Positions 51,717 to 60,353 of a DNA stretch of 64,000 nt are shown here, piece after piece. A program made the translations under genes and the position numbers. This DNA is from Aurantiacibacter poecillastricola (lineage in GTDB: Bacteria > Pseudomonadota > Alphaproteobacteria > Sphingomonadales > Sphingomonadaceae), in assembly GCF_030730945.1 (NCBI RefSeq), contig NZ_JAVAMS010000001.1:1054001-1118000 (forward strand), read 5' to 3'. The notes under the pieces were generated by a model, which saw only the letters and a program-made list of their open reading frames with translations, searched no databases and was not told the DNA's origin. How positions within the stretch are numbered: the first letter of the stretch is position 1; each line of letters opens with the position of its first letter.

Positions 51717-52178
51717 CTAGTCGGTCATCGTGATCTCGCGCGCCATGTAGACGCCGGTGATCTCGCGAATCTCGTTATAGACGTTCACGACGGTCTCGTT
51801 CGAACTGTCCATGTTGGCTTCGCCCCATGCAGCCATGAACTCGTCATAGCGTTCGCGCGAGGGTTGCATGTTCTCACCCGGAAACTCGACCAGCAGCAAC
51901 AGGTGGAATGCCTCTCCGCCCGGAGCCATGTTGGCGTAGATCTTGTAGTCGGTGATGTGGCCGAGCTGCATCGCGACATCGTTCGCGGCCACCCAGGTCT
52001 GTTCCAGTCCGGCGAGGTAGGTGTCCAGCTGACCCGGTTCGACTCGCACGGTCGTCATCTCCGTGACGGTGTCGGAATATTCGTAATCTTCCCATTCGCT
52101 CAGCTGGGCCGACGCCGGGGCGGAGACGGTGGCAAGAGAGATAGCGGCGGCCAATCCGCCAAACATCAGTTTTCTCAT
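51717..52178 (-). CDS. Secreted protein of unknown function
   Basis: 153 residues. Signal peptide ends at APASAQ (about 24). The mature domain (TEMTTVRVEPGQLDTYLAG, AFHLLLLVEFPGENMQPS) has the alternating strand-helix look of ferredoxin-like alpha/beta-barrel (DABB or ABM) monooxygenase-fold proteins, without a recognised catalytic residue. GGGGA lies six bases before ATG 52178. No close operon partner. Confidence 0.7.
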   Translation of the reverse strand: MRKLMFGGLAAAISLATVSAPASAQLSEWEDYEYSDTVTEMTTVRVEPGQLDTYLAGLEQTWVAANDVAMQLGHITDYKIYANMAPGGEAFHLLLLVEFPGENMQPSRERYDEFMAAWGEANMDSSNETVVNVYNEIREITGVYMAREITMTD

Positions 52179-52324
52179 GATATTCCCCTCAGTCTGGAAG
52201 GCACGGCCGAAATTGGCCCTGCCACGCCATGGGGACGGGCGACCCACGCGACCCACTCAAACGCAAGACGCCCCCTGGTAATCCGGATTGTCTGCCTGCG
52301 CAGGGCAAGAGTCAAATCGAGGAA

Positions 52325-53107
52325 TCAATCCCCGCAGGCGGAGCAGGCCGGATCCTTGGCGATGTTGAGCATGCGCATGCCGGGCCTGAGGCCATCCATC
52401 AGGTGCAGCTTGCCATATTGCGGATCGCCCATTCCCCCGGTCGCGCTCACCAGCAGGCGGATGGCCTGCATGGCGGCGAAGGTGCCGACCCAGCCCACCA
52501 TGGCGCCCAGCACCCCGTCTTCGGCGCAGGTGTCGCAGTCCTCGGCATCGAAGGCGTCCCCCACGAAGCAACGGTAGCACGACTGGTCCTCACGGTGTCC
52601 CGCAAAGGCCCCGACCTGTCCCTGGAAGCGCCCTACCGCCGCGGAAAGCAGCGGCACGCCCGCCGCGACGCAGGCATCGGATACGGCGAGGCGGGTGGCA
52701 AAGTTGTCGGTGCCGTCGAGCACGAGGTCCGCCCCCTCGATCAGGGGCGAGACATTGGCAGGGCCAATGCGGCGATCGTGGATATTGACCGCCAGCTTCT
52801 CATCGAAATTGGCCAGCCAGCGGCGCGCCGAAACCGCTTTTCCGTGGCCGATATCGCGGGTGGTGTAGATGGTCTGGCGTTGCAGGTTGCTGGCCGACAC
52901 CTTGTCGTCGTCGACCAGCGTCAACTGACCGATCCCCGCGCCCGCCAGATATTGCAAAGCCGGTGCGCCGATCCCGCCGAGCCCCAGCAGCACGACATGG
53001 GCGCGCGACAGAGCCGCCTGGCCGGCACCACCCACCTCGGGAAGCACGATATGGCGGGCGAAGCGGTCGAGCCGGTCTTCGGACAGGGGGTGGGGGGCAT
53101 CGCTCAT
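52325..53107 (-). CDS. MoeB/ThiF/HesA-family adenylyltransferase
   Basis: 260 residues. RHIVLPEVGGAGQAALSRAHV and LGLGGIGAPALQYLAGAG form the ATP/nucleotide site, LVDDDKVSASNLQRQ and DGTDNFATR complete the E1-like core. Zinc cysteines are in SCYRCFVG and near the C-terminal CSACGD. Such proteins adenylate the C-terminal glycine of MoaD or ThiS to supply sulfur for molybdopterin or thiamine; which partner is used here cannot be told. No moaD or thiS is adjacent. Confidence 0.93.
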   Translation of the reverse strand: MSDAPHPLSEDRLDRFARHIVLPEVGGAGQAALSRAHVVLLGLGGIGAPALQYLAGAGIGQLTLVDDDKVSASNLQRQTIYTTRDIGHGKAVSARRWLANFDEKLAVNIHDRRIGPANVSPLIEGADLVLDGTDNFATRLAVSDACVAAGVPLLSAAVGRFQGQVGAFAGHREDQSCYRCFVGDAFDAEDCDTCAEDGVLGAMVGWVGTFAAMQAIRLLVSATGGMGDPQYGKLHLMDGLRPGMRMLNIAKDPACSACGD

Positions 53108-53170
53108 GCCGCCGCCATAGGTCAGCGGGCGATGCGTCGCAAAGGCAATGTCGACAATGCGCGAACGGGC

Positions 53171-53593
53171 TTAGCCGGGCCTGCCGGGAACGACCGGCAC
53201 CAGCCTGCTATCCGCGAGTGCAGCCTGCCGATGATGGATCGTCTCGCGCGTGTCGGCGCTTCCCGTATGCTTGAAGAAGGCCTCGATGGAGGGGTACTCG
53301 ACCAGCAGCATCAAATCCCATTTCTCGTCCTGCGGGCCGATCAAAGCCTCGGTCGGCTGGCCGATGAAGGTCAGGCGCGCACCGGCCCGCTCGATCATCG
53401 GCCGTGTGGCCGCCATGTATGCCTTGTAAGCCTCCGCCCCGCTGACCGGCTGTTCGGGCGCGTGCTGCGGTGCGTGGGAGTAGTCCGCCAGCTCCCGGAA
53501 ACGCAGGAGGTTGAGGAGGACCACCGGCCCCTCGATCCCGCGCTCCAGGATGGCGGCGGCTGCGTCCTTGTTGGCTTCGATATATACGGTCAT
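53171..53593 (-). CDS. DUF1330-family protein
   Basis: 140 residues. YIEANKDAAAAILERGIEGPVVLLNLLRFR, in parts, and SGAEAYKAYMAATRPMIERAGARL fit DUF1330, a dimeric alpha/beta-barrel-like cytoplasmic family. LLVEYPSIEAFFKHTGS is the second conserved block. AAGG lies before the ATG. Function unknown. Confidence 0.88.
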   Translation of the reverse strand: MTVYIEANKDAAAAILERGIEGPVVLLNLLRFRELADYSHAPQHAPEQPVSGAEAYKAYMAATRPMIERAGARLTFIGQPTEALIGPQDEKWDLMLLVEYPSIEAFFKHTGSADTRETIHHRQAALADSRLVPVVPGRPG

Positions 53594-53624
53594 CGCTGGC
53601 CTTCACTCGCTGCCTGTCGGGAGA

Positions 53625-55028
53625 TCAACTCTCCAGCTGACGCAGCAGGCTGCGCACGTCGCCGTCCATGTCGGCATCGCGCTGGCGCAGGTCCTCGATC
53701 AGGCGCACCGCGTGGATCACTGTGGAGTGGTCGCGTCCGCCGAACTTGCGCCCGATTTCCGGGTAGGAGCGCGGCGTCAGCACCTTGGCGAGATACATCG
53801 CCACCTGGCGCGGACGCACCACGGCGCGGGCGCGGCGCTTGGACGACATCTCCGAGCGGTCGATGCGGTAGAACTGGCAGACCGTGCGCTGGATCTCGTC
53901 GATCGTGATGCGGCGGCGATTGGCGCTGAGGATGTCGGTGAGCTGTTCCTCGGCCAGCTGGAGCGATACTTCCTGCCCGGTGAGCTGGGCATAGGCGATC
54001 AGCTTGTTGAGGCCGCCCACCAGTTCGCGCACATTACGCGACACGGTGCGGGCGAGGAAGTCGATCACGTCCTCGGGCACTTCGAGCGGCGCGAACTTGG
54101 CGAGCTTGGATTCAAGGATCGCGCGGCGCAGCTCGATATCGGCGGGCTGGATGTCGGCGACAAGGCCCATGCTGAGGCGCGAAAGGAGGCGCGGCTCCAC
54201 CCCGTCCAGCGCCTGCGGGGCGCGATCGGCGGCGAAAACCAGCCGCTTGCCCTCGGCCAGCAGCGCGTCGATCGTGTAAAGCAGCTCTTCCTGCGCCGAC
54301 GCCTTGCCGATGATGAACTGGATGTCGTCCACCAGCAGTAGGTCGAACCCGCGCAGGCGGGCCTTGAACTCGATCATCTCGTTCGATTTCAGCGCCTGTA
54401 CGAATTCCACCATGAACCGCTCTGCCGAGCAGTAGAAGATGCGGGCACGCGGGTGCGTCTGCAGATAGGCGTGGCCGATGGCGTGCAGCAGGTGCGTCTT
54501 GCCCTGGCCGGTGGCGGCTTTCAGGTAGAGCGGGCTGAACTGCGGCTTCTCCGCCTTGGCCATGCGCTCCGCCGCATTCTTGGCGAGCACGTTGGTGCTG
54601 CCGGTCACGAAGGCGGCAAAGGTCTGCGTGGGGTCGAGGCCGACGCTGGCGGTGAAGCCGTCATCGCCGATCGATTCCATCGCGAGGCTGGCATCGTTGG
54701 CGGCACGGTGGCCGAAGCCGTCATGCCCGCGCAGGTCGATATTCTCGATCTTGCGGCGGCCGGGATGCACCTTGATGGAGACGTGGCGCACGTCGCTGCT
54801 GGCGATCTTCCACGCGAGCGAGAGGCGGTCGTGATAGCGGTCTTCCACCCAGCTGGCCGAGAACTCGGTCGGCAGGAACAGGTCGAGCGTGCCGGTGTCG
54901 TGGTTCAGCTTGCCCAGCTGGATCGGCTTGATCCACTGGGTGAACAGCTGGTGGCCCAGGTCCTTGCGCAGCCCGTGGCAGATATCGGCCCAGTCTGCTG
55001 CGAGGTCCATCGCTTCCTGCTCTTCCAT
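53625..55028 (-). CDS. dnaA: Chromosomal replication initiator DnaA
   Basis: 467 residues from ATG 55028. Domain I WADICHGLRKDLGHQLFTQWI, the AAA+ domain III with Walker A LKAATGQGKTHLLHAIGHAY and Walker B FDLLLVDDIQFI, and domain IV PRQVAMYLAKVL plus GGRDHSTVIHA, the DnaA-box-binding signature. The frame stays open to 55202 and ATG 55094 is possible, but 55028 sits closest to the domain I start. Binds oriC to start replication. The gene lies next to rpsT, not rpmH, in this genome. Confidence 0.96.
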   Translation of the reverse strand: MEEQEAMDLAADWADICHGLRKDLGHQLFTQWIKPIQLGKLNHDTGTLDLFLPTEFSASWVEDRYHDRLSLAWKIASSDVRHVSIKVHPGRRKIENIDLRGHDGFGHRAANDASLAMESIGDDGFTASVGLDPTQTFAAFVTGSTNVLAKNAAERMAKAEKPQFSPLYLKAATGQGKTHLLHAIGHAYLQTHPRARIFYCSAERFMVEFVQALKSNEMIEFKARLRGFDLLLVDDIQFIIGKASAQEELLYTIDALLAEGKRLVFAADRAPQALDGVEPRLLSRLSMGLVADIQPADIELRRAILESKLAKFAPLEVPEDVIDFLARTVSRNVRELVGGLNKLIAYAQLTGQEVSLQLAEEQLTDILSANRRRITIDEIQRTVCQFYRIDRSEMSSKRRARAVVRPRQVAMYLAKVLTPRSYPEIGRKFGGRDHSTVIHAVRLIEDLRQRDADMDGDVRSLLRQLES

Positions 55029-55201
55029 GCTGTTCTCGTATTCCTCGCGCTTTACCGTGTTCTTGCGCCCGCCCTGCGGTCCCTTGCGTATCATCTTAAC
55101 GGATACCCCATCTTCTTGATCGTCGGCCTGCCCATGTTTCCCCCTGACCAGCGCCAAACGGTGACAAAACTTCCCCGTCCGGAGACTGCGCATTGCACCC
55201 A

Positions 55202-55457
55202 CCGGGTCACCCGTTGATAACTCGTCTTGTGATGGCCGCGACGGCGTGTGTCGCGACCGGAAGGCTGTTATGAAGCACTGCGAGCGAAGCTCAAGTAGCG
55301 CCTGTCAAAAATATTTAAAAAATGCAGATTGACAGGCCGGAGTGCCGCAGACTTCCATTCAAATGACTGAATCCAAAGGAATTCCGTGTGACAGTACGGC
55401 GAATCGCGGGATTTCCTAGGCTTATGCGAGAGGGCTGTGAAAGCCCTTCGCAGATGC
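55202..55457. other. Intergenic region upstream of dnaA
   Basis: No gene is seen between the dnaA 5' region and rpsT. The stretch is locally AT-rich (55303-55328) and contains the CCTGTCAA/TTGACAGG inverted repeat. One DnaA-box-like nonamer lies inside the rpsT terminator at its right end. There is no DnaA-box cluster of the kind expected for oriC. Confidence 0.5.
55301..55336. promoter_or_regulatory. Perfect inverted repeat CCTGTCAA-N20-TTGACAGG
   Basis: CCTGTCAA (55301-55308) and TTGACAGG (55329-55336) are perfect 8-bp inverses around a 20-base AT-rich spacer. Each arm contains TTGACA reading outward, so the element could be a pair of divergent -35 boxes or a regulator site. It lies about 270 bases upstream of dnaA. 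Confidence 0.5.
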
Positions 55458-55487
55458 AAAAAGGGCCGGTGGATAAACCCCCGGCCC
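55458..55487 (-). terminator. Terminator of rpsT, with a DnaA-box-like loop
   Basis: GGGCCGG (55463-55469) and CCGGCCC (55481-55487) form a 7-bp stem with an 11-base loop. On the minus strand TTTTT follows. The loop region reads TTATCCACC on the minus strand (55476-55468), 8 of 9 matches to the DnaA box. Confidence 0.8.
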
Positions 55488-55564
55488 CGACTGTCATGTG
55501 TTCCGATTTCGTTCCGGAAAACGGTCTTCCCGGTCAGCGAATCACGCTGCCGGAAAGCGAATCC

Positions 55565-55825
55565 TCAGAGCGCGTGGACGCGCTTGCTCAGACGGCTCAT
55601 CTTGCGGGCCGCGGTGTTCTTGTGAAGCACGCCCTTGGCCACGCCCTTCGCGATTTCCGGCTGCGCATCCTTCAGCGCGGCCTGCGCCTCGTCCTTCTTG
55701 CCTTCGGTGCAGGCCGTCTCGACGCGCTTGATGTAGCTGCGGATGCGGCTCATGCGGGCGCCGTTGATCTCGGCGCGGCGGTTGTTGCGACGGATGCGCT
55801 TCTTGGCTTGCAGCGTATTGGCCAT
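55565..55825 (-). CDS. rpsT: 30S ribosomal protein S20
   Basis: 86 residues. [39 protein letters not shown] and [19 protein letters not shown] are the standard S20 helices that bind 16S rRNA. The gene lies between mutM and dnaA, an arrangement I recall from other alphaproteobacteria. A terminator follows at 55458-55487. The ribosome site is weak. Confidence 0.97.
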   Translation of the reverse strand: MANTLQAKKRIRRNNRRAEINGARMSRIRSYIKRVETACTEGKKDEAQAALKDAQPEIAKGVAKGVLHKNTAARKMSRLSKRVHAL

Positions 55826-55975
55826 GTCTCGGTTCTGTCTCGCGTTCTGCTATGGCCACCTGAAGGCGACCTGTTGTCTGTTGTTCGTGCTTGAAGAAAC
55901 ACAGGCGCATGGGATTTGCCCAGCACCGGAAAGCGCGCCACATAGTGCGCGCACGGCGATCGGTCAAGGATTCGC

Positions 55976-56791
55976 TTAGGTCTGGCAGTTCCCGCAGAAC
56001 CACGTGCTGCGCCCGCCCTGCACGATGCGCCTTATCTCGCCCTCTCCGCAAGTCAGGCATTTCTCGCCTTCGCGCCCGTAGACGAGGAAACGCGTGGCGA
56101 AATAACCAAGTTCGCCCGAAGGCGCGGCATAGTCGCGCAGGGTCGATCCGCCATCGCGGATGGACTGCTCCAGCACTTCTCGAATGGCGGGAATCAGCCG
56201 TTCCAGAGCCGGTCTGTAGACCCGGCCACCGGCCTGGCGTGGATGAATGCCGGCGCGGTGCAGCGCCTCGCACACATATATATTGCCAAGGCCGGCCACC
56301 ACGTGCTGGTCGAGCAGCAGCAGCTTGATGGCCTGCTTGCGGCCCTTGATCGCGGCACGCAGATGCTCTGTCGTGAGCGCGTCGCCCAGAGGCTCCGGCC
56401 CCATCGCGGCGAAAGCCGGCCAGCTATCGAGCGCTGCAGTCTCGACCAGGTCGACATAACCGAATCGCCGCGGGTCGTTGAGGGCGAAGCGGTGGTCCGC
56501 GGTTTCCAGGAGGAGGTGATCGTGGCGGTCGGGCGTGTCGGGGTCGATCCGCCAGCGCCCGCTCATGCCGAGATGGAAGATCATCGTCTGCGCGCGGTCG
56601 GTATCGATGAGCCCGTATTTGGCGCGCCGGGTAAGGCCGGTCACCCGTGCGCCGGTCAGCGCTTGTCTCAAGCCGTCGGGGAAGGGAAAGCGCATGTCGG
56701 GGCGGCCGAGCGTCACCCGCTCGATCCGCTTGCCTTCGAGTACGCGCGCGAGCCCTCGCACGGTGGTTTCGACTTCGGGAAGTTCCGGCAT
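55976..56791 (-). CDS. mutM: Formamidopyrimidine-DNA glycosylase
   Basis: 271 residues from ATG 56791, chosen because MPELPEVETTVRGL places the catalytic proline second. RRAKYGLI has the conserved lysine, and the C-terminal zinc finger has CLTCGEGEIRRIVQGG, then WFCGNCQT. It removes 8-oxoguanine and formamidopyrimidines. DQHVVAGLGNIYVCEALHRAGIHP is the H2TH region. Divergent from ubiE. Confidence 0.97.
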   Translation of the reverse strand: MPELPEVETTVRGLARVLEGKRIERVTLGRPDMRFPFPDGLRQALTGARVTGLTRRAKYGLIDTDRAQTMIFHLGMSGRWRIDPDTPDRHDHLLLETADHRFALNDPRRFGYVDLVETAALDSWPAFAAMGPEPLGDALTTEHLRAAIKGRKQAIKLLLLDQHVVAGLGNIYVCEALHRAGIHPRQAGGRVYRPALERLIPAIREVLEQSIRDGGSTLRDYAAPSGELGYFATRFLVYGREGEKCLTCGEGEIRRIVQGGRSTWFCGNCQT

Positions 56792-56847
56792 GGGCTGGTT
56801 CTTTAACACCCTTTGCGCTGCGGGCAATTGCCCCTAATGGGGCTCGC

Positions 56848-57579
56848 ATGACCGACACCGTCTCCTTCGGCTACGAAGACGTCGCCCCCGAAGAGAAGAC
56901 CGCGCGCGTAGGCGCCGTCTTCTCAAACGTCGCCCGCAAGTACGACATCATGAACGACGCCATGTCGGGCGGGATGCACCGCTTGTGGAAAGACCAGTTC
57001 GTGCGCCGCGTGAAGCCGCAGCCGGGCGAGGCGATCCTCGACATGGCGGGCGGCACCGGCGACATCGCTTTTCGCATGGCCGCCAAGGGCGCAGAGGTGG
57101 TGGTGGCCGACATCAACCAGGAAATGCTCGACGTCGGCATAGAGCGGGCGATGGAGCGCGGTCTGGATGGCCTCAGCTGGTCGAAGCAGAATGCCGAGGA
57201 GCTGACCTATCCCGCGCGCCAGTTCGATGCCTACACCATCGTCTTCGGCATCCGCAACGTGACCCATATCGACAAGGCGCTGGCCGAGGCGCATCGCGTG
57301 CTGAAATATGGCGGACGCTTCTACTGCATGGAATTCTCCACCACTGACTGGCCCGGCTTCAAGGAAATCTACGACGCCTATTCGCACCGGCTGATGCCCA
57401 AGATCGGCAAGGCCATCGCCGGCGACGAGGACAGCTATCGCTACCTCGCCGAATCGATCCGCCGCTTCCCGAAGCCGCCCGAGTTCGAGGCGATGATCCG
57501 CCGCGCGGGCTTTGCGCGCACGCGGGTAGAGCAGATCCTCGGCGGGGCGGTGAATATCCACTCGGGCTGGAAAGTCTGA
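56848..57579 (+). CDS. ubiE: Ubiquinone/menaquinone C-methyltransferase UbiE
   Basis: 243 residues. KTARVGAVFSNVARKYDIMND, the SAM site LDMAGGTGDIAFRMAAKG, NAEELTYPARQFDAYTIVFGIRNV and the terminal VNIHSGWKV are diagnostic. It methylates C2 of demethylubiquinol. GGGG lies before ATG 56848. It is followed by ubiB 5 bases later, making a ubiE-ubiB quinone operon. Confidence 0.96.
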   Translation: MTDTVSFGYEDVAPEEKTARVGAVFSNVARKYDIMNDAMSGGMHRLWKDQFVRRVKPQPGEAILDMAGGTGDIAFRMAAKGAEVVVADINQEMLDVGIERAMERGLDGLSWSKQNAEELTYPARQFDAYTIVFGIRNVTHIDKALAEAHRVLKYGGRFYCMEFSTTDWPGFKEIYDAYSHRLMPKIGKAIAGDEDSYRYLAESIRRFPKPPEFEAMIRRAGFARTRVEQILGGAVNIHSGWKV

Positions 57580-57583
57580 CCGG

Positions 57584-59140
57584 GTGGCACGACCTGCCAC
57601 GCATATCTGGCGCCTCGGCAAGTGGGCGCGCATCCTCGCACGGCACGGCGCCCTGCGCGGAATCCAGAACGATCCCAACACGCCCGTTCCCGTCAAGCGG
57701 CTGATCGGCTTCTTCAGCATCGGCACGGTGAAGTCGCGCGAGCCCGATTATGCCGGGGCCTTCCGCGAAATCGGCCCTGCCGCGATCAAGCTGGGGCAGA
57801 CGCTGGCGACCCGTCCCGACCTCGTGGGTGACGAAGCGGCCAGGAACCTCCTCAGCCTGCAGGACAGCTTGCCGCCGGTGCCGTTCGAGGCGATCCGCAA
57901 GCAGATCGAGGACAGTTTCGAGCGCCCGCTGGAGGACATCTTCAGCGAGGTGGATCCCGACCCGGTGGGCGCGGCTTCGATCGCGCAGGTGCACAAGGGC
58001 GTGACGACCGATGGCCGGGTGGTCGCGATCAAGGTGCTGCGTCCCGGCATCCGCGAGAAGTTCGAGCACGACATCGCCACCTATGAATGGGCCGCCGCGC
58101 ACCTCGAAGCCATGGGCGGGGAGGCGCGCCGCTTGCGCCCGCGCCTCACCATCGCCAATTTCAAGCGCTGGACCAATTCCGAGCTCGATTTCCGCCGCGA
58201 GGCCGCCAGCGCGTCGGAACTCGCCGACGAGATGCGCGGCGTGCATGGCTACGAGATTCCGGACATCGACTGGGATCGCACCAATGGCCGCGTGCTGACG
58301 ATCGAGTGGATCGACGGCGTTAAGATCAGCAACATGACCGCGCTGATGGAAGCGGGCCACGACCTGCCCGACCTCGCGCGCAGGCTGGTGCTGGCCTTCC
58401 TCACACAGGCGATCAGCGGCGGCTTCTTCCATGCCGACATGCACCAGGGGAACCTGTTCGTGAAAGGCGACGGCAGCATCGTCGCCATCGATTTCGGCAT
58501 CATGGGCCGGATCGATCGCCGCGCGCGGCAGTGGCTGGCGGAAATCCTCTACGGCCTCATCACCGGCAACTACAAACGCGTCGCCGAAATCCATTTCGAG
58601 GCGCAATATGTGCCGAGCTATCACTCGGTCGAGGAATTCGCCACGGCCCTGCGCGCGGTGGGAGAGCCGATGCGCGGCAAGCCGGTGAGCGAGCTTTCGG
58701 TCGGCCAGATGCTCGACGGCCTGTTCGCCATCACTCGCGATTTCGACATGCAGACTCAGCCGCATCTGCTGCTGCTGCAGAAGACCATGGTGATGGTTGA
58801 AGGGATCGCCACCCAGCTCGATCCGCAGATCAACATGTGGGATGTTTCTGCCCCCTACGTGCGCAGCTGGATCCGCGACGAGCTGGGCCCAGAGGCGGCC
58901 ATCGCCGACCGCATCAAGACCGACGTGGAAACGCTGCTGCGCCTGCCGGACCTTGTCCGCCGGATCGAGGACCGCTTCCCGGCCAAGGGCGGCGCGCCCG
59001 AACCGCCGCCTCTCGCCGATGTCGAGATCTTCTGGGAGCGCCGCCACCGCGAGGTTCGCCGCTGGCCCGGCTACTTGCTGGCGGGGCTCGTGGGCGGGGC
59101 CGCAGTCTGGCTTGCAACCTTCGCGGGCCTGCTGGCCTGA
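57584..59140 (+). CDS. ubiB: Ubiquinone biosynthesis atypical kinase UbiB
   Basis: 518 residues. AAIKLGQTLATRPDL holds the KxGQ motif that covers the ATP site, ASIAQVHKG and VAIKVLRPG follow, and HADMHQGNLFV with AIDFGIMG complete the kinase-like core of the ABC1/ADCK family. A hydrophobic C-terminus (YLLAGLVGGAAVWLATFAGLL) would anchor it in the inner membrane. UbiB is an ATPase that supports coenzyme Q synthesis. The start is GTG 57584 with no clear ribosome site. Confidence 0.95.
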   Translation: MARPATHIWRLGKWARILARHGALRGIQNDPNTPVPVKRLIGFFSIGTVKSREPDYAGAFREIGPAAIKLGQTLATRPDLVGDEAARNLLSLQDSLPPVPFEAIRKQIEDSFERPLEDIFSEVDPDPVGAASIAQVHKGVTTDGRVVAIKVLRPGIREKFEHDIATYEWAAAHLEAMGGEARRLRPRLTIANFKRWTNSELDFRREAASASELADEMRGVHGYEIPDIDWDRTNGRVLTIEWIDGVKISNMTALMEAGHDLPDLARRLVLAFLTQAISGGFFHADMHQGNLFVKGDGSIVAIDFGIMGRIDRRARQWLAEILYGLITGNYKRVAEIHFEAQYVPSYHSVEEFATALRAVGEPMRGKPVSELSVGQMLDGLFAITRDFDMQTQPHLLLLQKTMVMVEGIATQLDPQINMWDVSAPYVRSWIRDELGPEAAIADRIKTDVETLLRLPDLVRRIEDRFPAKGGAPEPPPLADVEIFWERRHREVRRWPGYLLAGLVGGAAVWLATFAGLLA

Positions 59141-59204
59141 TACGCGGGGGAAATCACCTGTTTCCAGTTGAGGGCCAAGCCTCACCGGTTCACTACCTTC
59201 GAGC

Positions 59205-60302
59205 ATGACCGATCCGATAGCCTGGTGGGAGCGTTTAGGCCGACCCTTTCCTCGACTCCCCCGCTGGCCGTCTGCCGCGCTGCTGGCGCTTCTAGGCTTG
59301 CTGATGGCGTGGAGCGCCTTTGCCGTAGCGCCCGTCGATGCCGAGGAAACGGCGCGGGTGGAAAGTTCCGCCAAGGGGTCGCCGGGCGACCTCGCGCTCT
59401 ACACCCGTATTTCGGAAAGGGTTGCCGCAGGGGAGGACTACTACGCCGCCGCCCTGGCAGAGCAGCGCGCGAACAATTACCCGGTCAGCCCCTTCTTCAC
59501 CGTACGCCTGCCGACGCTGGCGTGGCTGCACAAGTCCATCGGCATGAACGGTGTGCGCCTGCTGGAAGCGCTGCTGCTGCTCGGCTGCGTTAGCGGGCTG
59601 GTGGTTCGCTTGCCGCAATCGCTCGGACTGGCGGAGCGCGCGGGCGCGGCCACGATGATGGCGCTGGGCGGGGCGGCAGTGGCAGTACCCCAGGCAGGCG
59701 TCATTCACGAGGTGCTGGCGGGCCTGCTCCTCACGCTCGCTTTCGTGCTCTATCGCGAGGATCGCTGGTGGCCGAGCCTGCTTTCCGCGGGCCTTGCGCT
59801 GGCGGTGCGCGAACTCGCCCTGCCTTTCGTGCTGCTGTGGCTCGCCTTTGCTCTTGTCCAGCGGCGTTGGCGAGAGGTAGCGGCAGTGGCCGCGTTGCTC
59901 GCGATCTTCATCATCGGCCTTTATCTCCACTACCTCGCCGTGGAAGCGCAGCGCCTGCCCGGCGATCCCGTCTCGCAAGGTTGGGACGCAATGGCCGGCC
60001 TTGCCCTACCGCTGATGGCGATCTCGCGGCTGACGGCTCTGCTGGTGCTTCCCGTCATCGTGGCGGGACCGCTGGCGATCCTGCCCCTTGTCGGCTGGAT
60101 GGGCCTTGGCGGGCGCATGGGCCTTTTCGCCAGCCTGTGGTTCGCCGGCATGTTCACCGCTATCGCACTGTTCGCCCGGCCCGAGAATTTCTACTGGGTG
60201 CAACTGGTGCTGCCTACCTACTTTGCCGGCATCGCCCTTGCGCCCCGCGCGCTGGGCGAGATCTCGGGTAATCTCCTGCGCGGCAGGGAAATGCATCCTT
60301 AA
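59205..60302 (+). CDS. Multispanning membrane protein, possible GT-C-fold glycosyltransferase
   Basis: 365 residues with about nine hydrophobic segments. The first periplasmic loop contains AVAPVDAEETARVES, then DLALYTRISERVAAGEDYY and NNYPVSPFFTVRLPTLAWLH, recalling the first-loop acidic pair and the PPL-type region of GT-C lipid-linked sugar transferases. This is a resemblance, not a match to a named family. VRELALPFVLLWLAFALV is also GT-C-like. Start ATG 59205 follows ubiB by 64 bases. Substrate unknown. Confidence 0.65.
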   Translation: MTDPIAWWERLGRPFPRLPRWPSAALLALLGLLMAWSAFAVAPVDAEETARVESSAKGSPGDLALYTRISERVAAGEDYYAAALAEQRANNYPVSPFFTVRLPTLAWLHKSIGMNGVRLLEALLLLGCVSGLVVRLPQSLGLAERAGAATMMALGGAAVAVPQAGVIHEVLAGLLLTLAFVLYREDRWWPSLLSAGLALAVRELALPFVLLWLAFALVQRRWREVAAVAALLAIFIIGLYLHYLAVEAQRLPGDPVSQGWDAMAGLALPLMAISRLTALLVLPVIVAGPLAILPLVGWMGLGGRMGLFASLWFAGMFTAIALFARPENFYWVQLVLPTYFAGIALAPRALGEISGNLLRGREMHP

Positions 60303-60353
60303 CCAAGATTTGCGAAGTCGCCAGCTTGGACTATTAGCGGGCGAAACGAACGC

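Noticed and set aside
55029..55564. Chromosomal origin next to dnaA
   Set aside because: Only one DnaA-box-like nonamer is seen, within a terminator; a cluster of boxes and an unwinding element are not apparent.
57359..59374. 671-codon open frame antisense to ubiB
   Set aside because: Arises from high GC codon bias; ubiB motifs are intact on the plus strand.
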